64,000 bases of DNA from Curtobacterium flaccumfaciens pv. betae (GTDB taxonomy: Bacteria > Actinomycetota > Actinomycetes > Actinomycetales > Microbacteriaceae). Shown here one piece after another: positions 25,805-34,712 of the stretch (the stretch's first letter is position 1; each line of letters begins with the position of its first letter). The DNA is taken from the NCBI RefSeq assembly GCF_026241855.1, contig NZ_JAPJDC010000001.1, positions 2,604,001-2,668,000 of the forward strand, given 5' to 3'. The notes below the pieces were generated by a model. The model had not been told where the DNA came from. It saw only the letters and a list, made by a program, of their open reading frames with translations, and ran no database searches. A program made the position numbers and the translations under genes.

Positions 25805-27150
25805 CCGGCGCGATCGTCTGGCTCCGTGACGACCTGCGGCTGTCGGACAACCCGGCGCTCCGTGCGGCGATCGACCACGGTGGCGACGTCACGGTGGTGG
25901 TCGTCCTCGACGAGCAGTCCCCCGGGCTCCGTCCGATCGGTGCCGCGAGCCGCTGGTGGCTGCACCACTCCCTGACCGCCCTCGATGCCGACCTGCGCGA
26001 GCGGGGTTCCCGGCTGGTCCTCCGGCGCGGTGCCGCGGCGACGGCGATCGACCAGCTCGTCGCCGACGCCGGAGCCGACGCCGTGTACTGGAACCGTCGG
26101 TACGGCGCCGTCGAGCGGGACGTCGACGCCGGCATCAAGGCGGCCCTGCACGACCGTGGCGTCGAGGCGCACAGCTTCGCTGCGAACCTGCTCTGGGAAC
26201 CGTGGACCGTGCTCACCGGGCAGGGCGAGCCGTACAAGGTCTTCACCCCGTTCTGGAACGCCGTCCAGGCGCTGCCCGAACCGCGCCATCCCCTGCCCGA
26301 CCCCGACGACCTGCCCGCTCCGGCCGACGTCACGGGTGATGCGCTGGCCGACTGGGCACTGCTGCCGACGAAGCCCGACTGGGCCGGCGGCCTCCGTGAC
26401 GCCTGGACCCCGGGCGAGCACGGCGCGCAGCAGCAGCTCGAGCACTTCGTCGAGCACGCGCTCGAGGACTACGACCAGCGCGACGAGCCCGCGATGGAGG
26501 CCACGAGCAGCCTGTCGCCGTTCCTGCGGTGGGGCGAGATCAGCCCGTACCAGGTGTGGCACCGCCTGCACGAGCGGCTCGAGCCCGCGCAGCGCCAGAA
26601 CGCCGCCGCGTTCCTCCGGCAGCTGGCATGGCGGGAGTTCAACTGGAACGAGTACTTCCACTGCGACGACATCGCCACCGTCAACGTCCGTCGGAACTTC
26701 GACGCGTTCCCGTGGCGTGACCCGGAAGCGGCCGAGCTCGACCGCTGGCGGCAGGGCCTGACCGGCTTCGACCTGGTCGACGCGGGCATGCGCGAGCTCT
26801 GGCACAGCGGCGCCATGCACAACCGGGTGCGATTGGCGGCCGGGAGCTTCCTCGTGAAGAACCTGCTCGTCGACTGGCGCGTCGGGGAACAGTGGTTCTG
26901 GGACACCCTGGTCGACGCCGACCCCGCCAACAACGCGGCGAACTGGCAGTGGGTCGCGGGCTCCGGCTTCGACGCCGCCCCGTACTTCCGGGTCTTCAAC
27001 CCCGACCGGCAACTCGAGCGCTTCGACCCGCACCGCGAGTACGTCCACCGCTGGGTCCCCGCCGACGAGCTGCGCCCCGAGCCGATGGTCGACCTGAAGG
27101 CGTCGCGGCAGCGGGCGCTCGACGCCTACGAACGGATGCGGCGATCGTGA
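25801..27150 (+). CDS. phrB: Deoxyribodipyrimidine photolyase
   Basis: Light-driven repair of cyclobutane pyrimidine dimers. 449 aa. An N-terminal Rossmann antenna domain (IVWLRDDLRLSDNPAL) precedes the FAD-binding helical domain (LRQLAWREFNWNEYFH, GMRELWHSGAMHNRVRL, SFLVKNLLVDWR, FNPDRQLERFDP). These are class I CPD photolyase signatures. GTG 25801 overlaps the MarR stop, and its own stop overlaps the next start. Confidence 0.94.
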   Translation: MTGAIVWLRDDLRLSDNPALRAAIDHGGDVTVVVVLDEQSPGLRPIGAASRWWLHHSLTALDADLRERGSRLVLRRGAAATAIDQLVADAGADAVYWNRRYGAVERDVDAGIKAALHDRGVEAHSFAANLLWEPWTVLTGQGEPYKVFTPFWNAVQALPEPRHPLPDPDDLPAPADVTGDALADWALLPTKPDWAGGLRDAWTPGEHGAQQQLEHFVEHALEDYDQRDEPAMEATSSLSPFLRWGEISPYQVWHRLHERLEPAQRQNAAAFLRQLAWREFNWNEYFHCDDIATVNVRRNFDAFPWRDPEAAELDRWRQGLTGFDLVDAGMRELWHSGAMHNRVRLAAGSFLVKNLLVDWRVGEQWFWDTLVDADPANNAANWQWVAGSGFDAAPYFRVFNPDRQLERFDPHREYVHRWVPADELRPEPMVDLKASRQRALDAYERMRRS

Positions 27151-28619
27151 CCGGGTCGCACCCCGCGGTCGCCGCCGTCGTCGACCAGGTCGACGAGCTG
27201 TTCCGTGCTCGTGTCGAACAGGGCATCGCGCCGAGCAGCGTGTGGGGCGTGTTCGACCGCTCCGGGCTCGTCGCGTCCGGTGGGCACGGCGACCGCGGGG
27301 ACGGCCGGCGGCCGGACGCCGACACCGTCTACCGCATCGCCTCCTGCACCAAGAGCGTCACCGCCGCGACCCTGCTGACCCTCGTCGCACGAGGTGCGCT
27401 CGACCTCGACGCACCCATCACCGACTTCGTGCCGGCGTTCGGCGCCGTCACCCTGCCGACCCCGGACTCTCCCGTCCCCACAGTGCGGATGCTGCTGACG
27501 ATGTCGGCGGGCTTCCCCACCGACGATCCCTGGGCCGACCGGCAGGAGTCGATCTCGGACGCCGAGCTCGACGAGGTCCTGCGCGGCGGCCTGCTGTTCG
27601 ACTCGCTGCCCGGCACCCGCTTCGCCTACTCGAACCTCGGCTACGCCCTGCTCGGCCGGGTCGTCGCCGTCGTGACGGGGCGGCCCTTCACCGTGGCCGC
27701 CGACGAGACCGTGCTCCGTCCCCTCGGGCTCACCGACACGGTGTTCAGCGCCGACGAGTCCACCGGGTTCGTCGTCACCGGTGTCCGCGGACACGAGGGC
27801 GACTGGGAACCCCTGCCGATGACGGGCCCCGGCGCGTTCTCGTCGATCGGCGGGCTCTTCTCGACCGTCCGCGACCTGGCGCGCTGGGCGACGCACCTCG
27901 GTTCGGCGTTCTCCGCTGCGCCGGAACCCGGCCCGGTCTCCCCCGCCGATCGCCGGCTCATGCAGCAGGCGATGCGGGTCGTCCCGTCGTCCGTCGTGCC
28001 GGGTTCGGCCCGCGCGACGGCGTACGGCTTCGGGCTGTTCGTCGAGCAGGACGACCGCTTCGGCGAGCTCGTCTCGCACTCCGGCGGCTACCCGGGCTTC
28101 TCCGCGCACATGCGGTGGTCCGTGCGCGACGGCCTCGGGGTCGTCGCGTTCGAGAACGCCACGCAGGCCAAGGTCTCCGCGGCCGCGCAGCAGGCGCACG
28201 ACCTCGTGCTCGACGCGGCGCTGACGGCTCGGACACCCGACCCGGCGGAAGCCGGCACCGACGTGGCCGGAGCGACCAGCGGGGTGGCGGCGACCACCCG
28301 CGCGACGCGAGCCGCCCAGGCCGCCGTGACGCGCCTCCTGGCCGACTGGCGCGACGACCTGGCGGATGCCATCTGCACACCGAACGTGGCCATGGACGTG
28401 CCCTACGACCGCCGACGGCGGGCGGTGGCGCAGGCCGTCGCGGACGTCGGCGCCGACCTCGGTGCCGCACCGGTGTCCGAGTACTCGGCGGCACCGTCGC
28501 ACCTGCGCTGGTGGCTCCCCGGCACCTGCGGGCGCCTGCGCGTCGAGATCCGGCTCGCGCCCACCGCCGCGGGGCGCGTCCAGACCCTGAACGTCGTCCC
28601 CGAACCATCGGAGCGCTGA
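27147..28619 (+). CDS. Serine hydrolase, beta-lactamase/penicillin-binding-protein family
   Basis: 490 aa. The nucleophile motif SxxK is in RIASCTKSVTAA (about residue 70), the YxN motif is FAYSNLGYAL, and the third motif is HSGGYPG in place of KTG, as in esterases and D-aminopeptidases of this fold. No signal peptide, so it is cytoplasmic. The last 130 residues form an extra domain that is not assigned. GTG 27147 overlaps the photolyase stop (GTGA). Confidence 0.88.
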   Translation: MTGSHPAVAAVVDQVDELFRARVEQGIAPSSVWGVFDRSGLVASGGHGDRGDGRRPDADTVYRIASCTKSVTAATLLTLVARGALDLDAPITDFVPAFGAVTLPTPDSPVPTVRMLLTMSAGFPTDDPWADRQESISDAELDEVLRGGLLFDSLPGTRFAYSNLGYALLGRVVAVVTGRPFTVAADETVLRPLGLTDTVFSADESTGFVVTGVRGHEGDWEPLPMTGPGAFSSIGGLFSTVRDLARWATHLGSAFSAAPEPGPVSPADRRLMQQAMRVVPSSVVPGSARATAYGFGLFVEQDDRFGELVSHSGGYPGFSAHMRWSVRDGLGVVAFENATQAKVSAAAQQAHDLVLDAALTARTPDPAEAGTDVAGATSGVAATTRATRAAQAAVTRLLADWRDDLADAICTPNVAMDVPYDRRRRAVAQAVADVGADLGAAPVSEYSAAPSHLRWWLPGTCGRLRVEIRLAPTAAGRVQTLNVVPEPSER

Positions 28620-28661
28620 CCCGACGGAGCGCTGGCCGAACACTGACCCGACGGAGCGCTG
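28615..28661. repeat. Two direct repeats of an 18-19 bp unit at the gene end
   Basis: CTGACCCGACGGAGCGCTG occurs at 28615 and 28642, the first spanning the stop codon of the serine hydrolase. No function is evident; possibly slippage. Confidence 0.5.
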
Positions 28662-28691
28662 ACCGGGGGTGCCGACCGAGAACCCGTCGGC

Positions 28692-29663
28692 TCAGACCGG
28701 CGGTCGACCGCCCACGAAGCCGAGTGCCCGCGCGGCGACCCGGGTGCCCTCGCGGGCTGCCGCACCGACGCGGACCGGATCCGTCGCCCACGCACGGACG
28801 AACCCGGCGACGAAGGCGTCCCCGGCGCCGATGGTGTCGACGACGGTCGCCGGTGTCGCGGGGACCCGGTGGACGCTGCGGCCCCGGCGTCCGATGAGCG
28901 CGCCGTCGGCCCCGGCCGTGACGACGACCAGTGGGACGTGCTCCGTCAACCGCCGTACCGCGGCGTCGAGGTCGTCGCCCCCGCCGAGGGCGAGCGCCTC
29001 GTGCTGGTCGGGGAAGAGTACGTCGACGCCCCGCAGGGCCTGCAGGAACCTTTCGGCACCGATCGTCTCGATCACCGCCACCGACGATGGGTCCACCGCC
29101 ACGCGCGCCGGCCCCGTCCGGGCGCACGCCACCAGGTCGGCGAGCCGGTCGGCCCCGCCGCCGAGCATGGCGGCCCCGGTCAGGTGCACGATGTCGGCGC
29201 GGGCGACCACCGACGGCGGGACGTCGGCGGCACTGATCTTCCCGCTCGCGGCCGGGTCGGACATCGCGGTGCGACCGTGGCCGTTGCGGACCGAGACGAC
29301 GACCCCGGTGGACGTCATCGCGTCGTACCGCAGGTGGGCGCGGACCCCGGCGTCCTCGAGCGCGCGTTCGTGGCGGTAGACGTCGTCGACCCCGACCCGG
29401 GCGACGACGTCGACCTCGGCCCCGAGCCAGCCGAGCCAGGTGGCCGTGTTGCCACCGGCACCGGTCGGACGGTGGCGGATCTCCGCAGCGGGGTCGTGCA
29501 CCCCGATCCGGTGTGCGGTGGTGTGCACGAGGACACCGTCCAGGACGTCGCCGACGACCAGGAAGCGTTTTCCGGCGCCACGACGACGGCCCGTGACCAC
29601 CCGTCCGGCGCGGGTCCCTTCGGGCCGGGACGGCGGCGGAGCGCCCTCGTACGGCATGGACAT
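28692..29663 (-). CDS. PfkB-family sugar or nucleoside kinase
   Basis: 323 aa ribokinase-fold protein. The N-terminal signature is TGAGGNTATWLGWLGAEVDVVARVG and the C-terminal one DTIGAGDAFVAGFV with catalytic Asp. Substrate is unknown. Start ATG 29663 (or the second ATG at 29657) is 7 nt after TACACT, so leaderless. It diverges from a TetR gene with an inverted repeat between them, and is probably controlled by that regulator. Confidence 0.88.
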   Translation of the reverse strand: MSMPYEGAPPPSRPEGTRAGRVVTGRRRGAGKRFLVVGDVLDGVLVHTTAHRIGVHDPAAEIRHRPTGAGGNTATWLGWLGAEVDVVARVGVDDVYRHERALEDAGVRAHLRYDAMTSTGVVVSVRNGHGRTAMSDPAASGKISAADVPPSVVARADIVHLTGAAMLGGGADRLADLVACARTGPARVAVDPSSVAVIETIGAERFLQALRGVDVLFPDQHEALALGGGDDLDAAVRRLTEHVPLVVVTAGADGALIGRRGRSVHRVPATPATVVDTIGAGDAFVAGFVRAWATDPVRVGAAAREGTRVAARALGFVGGRPPV

Positions 29664-29693
29664 CCGAAACAGTGTACCCGTAGCCGAGTTTTT

Positions 29694-29719
29694 CTCCGTT
29701 TCTATCGGTGAAAACGGAG
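29694..29719. promoter_or_regulatory. Inverted repeat operator between pfkB-like gene and TetR
   Basis: CTCCGTTT (29694-29701) and AAACGGAG (29712-29719) are perfect 8-bp inverted arms 10 bp apart, upstream of the leaderless kinase promoter. A candidate TetR binding site. Confidence 0.5.
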
Positions 29720-29820
29720 GTTTCGCGGAGAGATCACACACGACGACCATGGTGCCACTGAAATACCGGCTGCTAGTATGTGGGCGGTCGCGCGACCACC
29801 GCCCCGACGACGGAGATGCC

Positions 29821-30444
29821 ATGCCCAGGAAGCCCGACCCCACCCGCAAACCCGCGATCCTCGAGAAGGTCGTCGACCACTTCGTCGAGACCAAGATCGA
29901 GGACGTCACGGTCCGGGGCCTCGGCCGCGTGCTCGGGACGAGCGCCTACCCCGTCGTCTACCACTTCGGCTCACGCGAAGCCCTGATCGACTCCGTCGTC
30001 GAACACCTGGCGGCCGCACGTCCGGTGGCGACACTCGACCCGGACGCCGATGCGGACGCCCTCGCCGATCACCTGGTCGCGGCCTTCGGCGGGCTCGACG
30101 ACCCACACCGCGCGTTGGCCGCGCGACTCACCTTCGAACTCGGTTCGGTCGAGTCCCTCGACGGGCGGGACCGCCAGCGCCGTGCGCACCGCTGCCACGT
30201 GGCGGCCATCCGGGCGTGGTGCCGGGCGCACGGTGCCGACCCCGTCCTCGCCGAACGTGCGGCCCAGGACACGGTGATGGCCGCCCGCGGAGCCCAGTGG
30301 AGCGCGCTCGTCGACCGCGCGCACACCGAGGCCGACGCCGCACTGCGTCGCATCGCGCACGACCTGGCTTCGAGCACGACCGGCGCCGACCCCGCGCTGC
30401 GCGCGACCGTGCCCGCGTCCGAGGACCGGTCCCGGACCCGGTGA
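29821..30444 (+). CDS. TetR-family transcriptional regulator
   Basis: 207 aa. N-terminal HTH: AILEKVVDHFVETKIEDVTVRGLGRVLGTSAYPVVYHFGSREALIDSVVEHL. The C-terminal ligand-binding part is unassigned. ATG 29821 has GGAG 5 nt upstream. Divergent from the PfkB kinase. Confidence 0.9.
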   Translation: MPRKPDPTRKPAILEKVVDHFVETKIEDVTVRGLGRVLGTSAYPVVYHFGSREALIDSVVEHLAAARPVATLDPDADADALADHLVAAFGGLDDPHRALAARLTFELGSVESLDGRDRQRRAHRCHVAAIRAWCRAHGADPVLAERAAQDTVMAARGAQWSALVDRAHTEADAALRRIAHDLASSTTGADPALRATVPASEDRSRTR

Positions 30445-30474
30445 CGGCGTGCGGTCCGGAACGGCACCCGGACC

Positions 30475-30520
30475 ACGAACGGGAGGCACGGTGCCAGCTG
30501 GCACCGTGCCTCCCGTTCGT
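30475..30520. terminator. Perfect 46-bp palindrome, bidirectional terminator
   Basis: 23-bp arms with no loop, centred in GTGCCAGCTGGCAC, between the convergent TetR and sodA genes. Core shared with 7586-7637. Confidence 0.78.
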
Positions 30521-30553
30521 CAGGTGGTCACCGTGGTGACCCGCCGACGCGGA

Positions 30554-31168
30554 TCAGAGCGTGACGAACCGCTGCGACTTCGCGTTCTCGAAACGAGCGG
30601 CGACGTTCTCCCAGTCGACGATGTTCCAGACGGCCTTGACGTAGTCCGCCTTGACGTTCAGGTAGTCGAGGTAGAAGGCGTGCTCCCACATGTCGAGCAT
30701 GAAGATCGGGACGAGACCGAACGGGATGTTGCCCTGCTGGTCGAAGAGCTGGAACGTGGTGAGCTTCTGGCCCACGGTGTCCCAGGCCAGCACGGACCAG
30801 CCGGAGCCCTGGATGCCGTTCGCGACGGCGGCGAACTGCGCCTGGAACTTCTCGAACGAACCGAAGAACTCGTCGATCGCCGCGGCGAGCTCGCCCTCGG
30901 GGACCTTCGTGTCCGGGCCGAGGTTGGTCCAGAAGATCGAGTGGTTCACGTGGCCACCGAGGTGGAACGCGAGGTCCTTCTCGAGCTTGTTGATCGCGCC
31001 GAAGTTGCCGGACTCACGGGCCTCGCCGAGCTGCTGGAGCGCGGTGTTGGCACCGGTCACGTAGGCCTGGTGGTGCTTGTCGTGGTGCAGCTGCATGATC
31101 TTGCCGCTGATGTGCGGCTCGAGCGCGGCGTAGTCGTACGGCAGTTCCGGCAGGGTGTACTCAGCCAT
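30554..31168 (-). CDS. sodA: Superoxide dismutase, Mn/Fe family
   Basis: 204 aa, full length. Metal ligands are in LHHDKHHQAYV (His), HVNHSIFW (His), and DMWEHAFYLDY (Asp, His). The active-site region GSGWSVLAWD and Gly/Gln positions do not cleanly decide Mn versus Fe. ATG 31168 follows AAAGGACC, so it is leadered. No signal peptide: a cytoplasmic enzyme. Confidence 0.96.
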   Translation of the reverse strand: MAEYTLPELPYDYAALEPHISGKIMQLHHDKHHQAYVTGANTALQQLGEARESGNFGAINKLEKDLAFHLGGHVNHSIFWTNLGPDTKVPEGELAAAIDEFFGSFEKFQAQFAAVANGIQGSGWSVLAWDTVGQKLTTFQLFDQQGNIPFGLVPIFMLDMWEHAFYLDYLNVKADYVKAVWNIVDWENVAARFENAKSQRFVTL

Positions 31169-31213
31169 GTGAGGTCCTTTCGATCAGTGGGGTTGTGGAC
31201 GCGGCTCCGCGGC

Positions 31214-31723
31214 TCACGAGAGCCGGGAACGATCGGTGAGGGAGTGGAATTCCCGGTTGTGGTAGACCAGCGGCTCGCCGCGGTCGGCACCGACGATGAT
31301 GTCGAGCACCTCGGCCACGACGACGGTCGAGCTGCCGATGGGCGTCGTCGACAGCGGTCGGCAGCGGAGCGCACTCGCCGCACTCGGCAGGTAGCGGTCG
31401 CCGGACGGCAGGGTGCCCCAGATCGGGTCGTCGGCGGCCGGGCTGCCGGTCGACGCGAAGCGCTTGGCGAGTGCGACCCCGAGGGAGTCGACCAGGTGCA
31501 CGACGAACAACGGCGCACCGAGCACGACCCCGGCCGAGCCGGAGTTCGTCGAGAGCGAGAAGACCAGCACGGGCGGGTCGACGGCCACGCTCGCGACGCT
31601 CGAGGCGGTGAGGCCGGTCGGTCCGTCCGGGCCTTCGGCCGTGATGACGGCGACGCCGGCAGGGTGCCCGCGGAAGGCGGACTTGTACGCGTCGGCGATG
31701 GATGCCGGTGCTTCGTCGGGCAT
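31214..31723 (-). CDS. Flavin reductase-like FMN-binding protein
   Basis: 169 aa from ATG 31723. The family blocks are FRGHPAGVAVITAEGPDGPTGLTASSVASVAVDPP and LFVVHLVDSLGVALAKRFAS, with HNREFHSL at the end. It likely reduces flavin for a partner monooxygenase or acts as a stand-alone reductase. Upstream in-frame starts GTG 31762 and TTG 31780 exist. It is 45 bp upstream of sodA in the same direction, so a shared oxidative-stress role is possible. Confidence 0.85.
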   Translation of the reverse strand: MPDEAPASIADAYKSAFRGHPAGVAVITAEGPDGPTGLTASSVASVAVDPPVLVFSLSTNSGSAGVVLGAPLFVVHLVDSLGVALAKRFASTGSPAADDPIWGTLPSGDRYLPSAASALRCRPLSTTPIGSSTVVVAEVLDIIVGADRGEPLVYHNREFHSLTDRSRLS

Positions 31724-31851
31724 GGTGATCGTGGTCGTTCCTTCGGGAGGGGCTGCCGTCACTCGGCGGCTGTCACCCAACGTATGACCTGAACCCTGGT
31801 TGAGGTCAACGATTCACAGGTTCGGGCGCGGCCGGGCGCGCCGCGGTGGCA

Positions 31852-31910
31852 CTTCGTGAGCAGGAATGGTCGGGTCACGCACGGCGACCCGACCATTCCT
31901 GCTCACGAAG
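31852..31910. terminator. REP-like palindrome (GTGAGCAG family), copy 2
   Basis: 25-bp perfect arms (31852-31876, 31886-31910) with a 9-nt loop, downstream of the MFS gene. Compared with 16554 the C/G pair inside the stem is switched on both strands, a compensated change. The flanking CACGAAGCGC also recurs. Confidence 0.7.
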
Positions 31911-31967
31911 CGCAGCTCACGAAGCGCAGCTCGCGCCCGCAGTGCGCCCGCAGTGCAGCGCGGCCGC

Positions 31968-33491
31968 TCAGCGGCGCTTGAGCATGACGAGCGCACCCAC
32001 GGCCGCCACCACCATGAGCACCGCGGCGACGCCCGCCGTGATCGTCACGCCGGAGTCGAAGGCCGCCCGCGCCGACTCGAGCAGCACCTGCCCGGCGCTG
32101 CCGCCGAGCTGCCCCGCCGCGGCGACCGCCCCGCCGAGGGTCTCCTGCGCCGCGACGTGCGCCGCCGAGGACAGCCCGTCGGGCACCACGACGTGCGCCC
32201 GGTAGGTCGTCGCCAGGATCGTGCCGAGCACCGCGGTCCCGAGCACGGCCCCGATCTCGTACGCCGTCTCGGACATCGCCGACGCCGCACCCGCCTTGTC
32301 CGCCGGAGCCGTCGAGATGATGAGGTCGTTCGTCACCGTCTCGGACGCCCCGATCCCGATGCCGAGCAGCACGAACGCGAACGCCAGGGCGGCGATGGAG
32401 GCGTGGTGTCCGAGGACCGCGACGAGGGCGTACGCCGCCGCCGAGAACAGCAGCGCGACCGACACGACCCAGCGCGGGGCGACACGCGCCACGATCGGCA
32501 CGACCGCGAGCCCGGCGACGATGGTCAGGACCGAACCCGGGATGAGCACCACGCCGGATGCGAACGGGTCGAGCCCCGCCACGAGCTGCAGGTGCTGGGC
32601 GATGAAGAACAGGAACCCGGTGAGCGAGAACATCGCCGCCAGGTTCATCAGCACACTGCCCGTGAAGGCCGTGCTGCGGAACAGCCGCAGGTCGAGCATC
32701 GGCGTGCGGGACCGCAGCTGCCGACGGACGAACGCGATGCCGCACACGACACCGACCGCGAGCATGGCGATCGCGAGGCCGCGCTCCTCGGGGTGCACGA
32801 CCGACTTGATGGCCCACGCGATGGGTGCGAGCGCGCCGAGGGACAGGAACATGCTCGGCAGGTCGACCGGCCCGGGCATCGGGTCGCGGGACTCCGGCAC
32901 GCAGAACGGCACGCCGACGAGCATGAGCACGAGGATCGGCACCGCGACGAGGAACACGCTGCCCCAGTGGAAGTGCGCGAGCAGCGCGCCGCCGACGAGC
33001 GGGCCGAGCGCGTTGCCGGCGGCGAACATCGTCGACCAGACGGCGAGCGCCATCCGCCGCTCCCCCGCGTCCACGAACACGTTGCGGATGATCGAGAGCG
33101 TGGCCGGCATGAGCATCGCGCCGAACACGCCCATCGCGATCCGGGCCGCGACGAGCATCCAGGCGTCGGTCGCGAAGGCCGCGGCCACCGAGAACAGTGC
33201 GAAGCCGGTCGCGCCGATCACCAGGATCCGCCGTCGACCGATGCGGTCACCGATGCTGCCCATCACGACGAGCAGGCCGGCGAGCACCAGCGGGTACGCG
33301 TCCACGATCCAGAGCTGCGTGGTGGCGTCCGGGTTCAGCGCGCGGCTGATCGACGGCAGCGCGAAGCTCAGGATGGTGTTGTCGACCGAAATCAGCAGGA
33401 CCGGCAGCATGAGCACGGCGAGCGCCAGGAACCGTCGGGCGCGGCTCCCGGTGACGCGGGTGGCGACGGGGCTGGTGAGCAGTGCGGACAC
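31968..33491 (-). CDS. DHA2-family MFS drug/proton antiporter
   Basis: 507 aa, about 14 helices. Motif A-like GSIGDRIGRRRILVIG follows helix 2, and DNTILSFALPSISRAL is a DHA2 motif in helix 1. Many such proteins export toxic compounds. GTG 33491 lies about 105 bp downstream of a promoter holding a palindromic operator, so it is probably under TetR-type repression. Confidence 0.92.
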   Translation of the reverse strand: MSALLTSPVATRVTGSRARRFLALAVLMLPVLLISVDNTILSFALPSISRALNPDATTQLWIVDAYPLVLAGLLVVMGSIGDRIGRRRILVIGATGFALFSVAAAFATDAWMLVAARIAMGVFGAMLMPATLSIIRNVFVDAGERRMALAVWSTMFAAGNALGPLVGGALLAHFHWGSVFLVAVPILVLMLVGVPFCVPESRDPMPGPVDLPSMFLSLGALAPIAWAIKSVVHPEERGLAIAMLAVGVVCGIAFVRRQLRSRTPMLDLRLFRSTAFTGSVLMNLAAMFSLTGFLFFIAQHLQLVAGLDPFASGVVLIPGSVLTIVAGLAVVPIVARVAPRWVVSVALLFSAAAYALVAVLGHHASIAALAFAFVLLGIGIGASETVTNDLIISTAPADKAGAASAMSETAYEIGAVLGTAVLGTILATTYRAHVVVPDGLSSAAHVAAQETLGGAVAAAGQLGGSAGQVLLESARAAFDSGVTITAGVAAVLMVVAAVGALVMLKRR

Positions 33492-33595
33492 GGCGGACTC
33501 CTGGGACTTCGAGCCGGACCAGGTCGACGGCGGGTGGTACGTGGGGCAGACGAGACGGGACGCGGGATGGACACGCGCCCCGTCAGGACTCCGTT

Positions 33596-33625
33596 AGTGT
33601 ACCGTCCGGACGGTTTTGGTTGCAA
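33596..33625 (-). promoter_or_regulatory. MFS promoter with palindromic operator in the spacer
   Basis: On the reverse strand, -35 TTGCAA (33620-33625) and -10 TACACT (33596-33601) are 18 bp apart. The spacer contains the perfect 14-bp palindrome ACCGTCCGGACGGT (33601-33614). A repressor bound here would block RNA polymerase. No TetR gene is directly adjacent. Confidence 0.6.
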
Positions 33626-33646
33626 ATGCAACTGACGACGGCCGGG

Positions 33647-33674
33647 AGGCCCGTGGCGGTCCCGCCACGGGCCT
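33647..33674 (-). terminator. Terminator hairpin after LacI gene (GGGAGGC family)
   Basis: 13-bp stem around TC, core GGCCCGTGGCGG, about 30 bp beyond the lacI-type stop codon. Confidence 0.65.
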
Positions 33675-33704
33675 TGCGTCGGTCCACTGGTCGCGTCGTC
33701 GGGC

Positions 33705-34712
33705 CTACGCCGATTCGCGGAGCAGCAACCGGTGGCGCACCGTGCGCTCGACGGCCTCGCCCGAGCGCGGCAGCTCGCCCGCGAGCATGCCGAGCGCCAG
33801 GTCGAGGGCCTGGCCCGCGACCTCGTCGAGGTCGACGGCCAGCGTGGTGAGCGTCGGTGCGACGAGCGTCCCGAGCGGCAGGCCGTCGACGCCGACCACG
33901 CGGACGTCACCGGGGACGTCGACACCGGCACGACGGCAGGCTGACAGCACGCCGAGGGCCAGCACGTCGTTGAACGCCAGGACCGCGTCCACCCGCCGGT
34001 GCTCGGCGAGGATCCGCTCGGTCTGTCCGGCGCCGGCCTCGGCGGTGGGTGCGGACGCGACGACGAGGTCGGGCAGGTACCCGCGACGCCGGAGTGCCGC
34101 GACCATGTGCTCCCCGCGCTGGCTCGGCACGCCGTCGGCAGCGGCGTCGAGCACGACGGGGTGCTTCACCCCGACGTCGACGAGGTGGTCGGCGAGGTCC
34201 TCGATCGCGGCGGTCGGGTCGATCCGGACCGCGGCGCGGGTCACCGGCCCCGAGGGGTCGAGTTCGACGACCGGGACCGAGCCGAGCCGTTCGATCCACT
34301 CCGGCGCACGGGACCCGAGGTAGCCGATCACAACGTCGGTCTGGGCACCGAGGGACTCCACCATCCGGTCCGAGTCGCTCGCGAGCCCGACGTCGGCGAG
34401 CATGACGTTCCACCCGCGGGCGGCGGCCAGGCCGAGCACCGCGGAGGCGAGTGCCGGTGCGTAGGGGTTCCGCAGGTCGTTGACGACGAGCCCGAGCTGG
34501 TGGTCGCCACCCGTGACGAGCCCGCGGCCGAACCGTGACGGACGGTAGTCGAGCGCAGCCGCGGCCTGGAGCACGCGGTCCTTGGTCGCCGCGCTGATGC
34601 CGGACATGCCGTTCATCGCGCGGGTGACGGTCTGCCGGGACACCCCGGCGGCCGCGGCGACGTCGATGATCGTCGCGCGGCCGCCCGGGGTCAGGCGCGG
34701 AGGTCCAGCCAT
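33705..34712 (-). CDS. LacI-family transcriptional regulator
   Basis: 335 aa. The HTH ATIIDVAAAAGVSRQTVTRAMNGMSGISAATKDRVLQAAAALDYRPSRFGRGL is canonical, followed by a periplasmic-binding-like effector domain. ATG 34712 overlaps the end of the oxidoreductase gene by 22 bp, so the two are cotranscribed. It probably represses that gene through the operators at 36745 and 36813. Confidence 0.92.
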   Translation of the reverse strand: MAGPPRLTPGGRATIIDVAAAAGVSRQTVTRAMNGMSGISAATKDRVLQAAAALDYRPSRFGRGLVTGGDHQLGLVVNDLRNPYAPALASAVLGLAAARGWNVMLADVGLASDSDRMVESLGAQTDVVIGYLGSRAPEWIERLGSVPVVELDPSGPVTRAAVRIDPTAAIEDLADHLVDVGVKHPVVLDAAADGVPSQRGEHMVAALRRRGYLPDLVVASAPTAEAGAGQTERILAEHRRVDAVLAFNDVLALGVLSACRRAGVDVPGDVRVVGVDGLPLGTLVAPTLTTLAVDLDEVAGQALDLALGMLAGELPRSGEAVERTVRHRLLLRESA

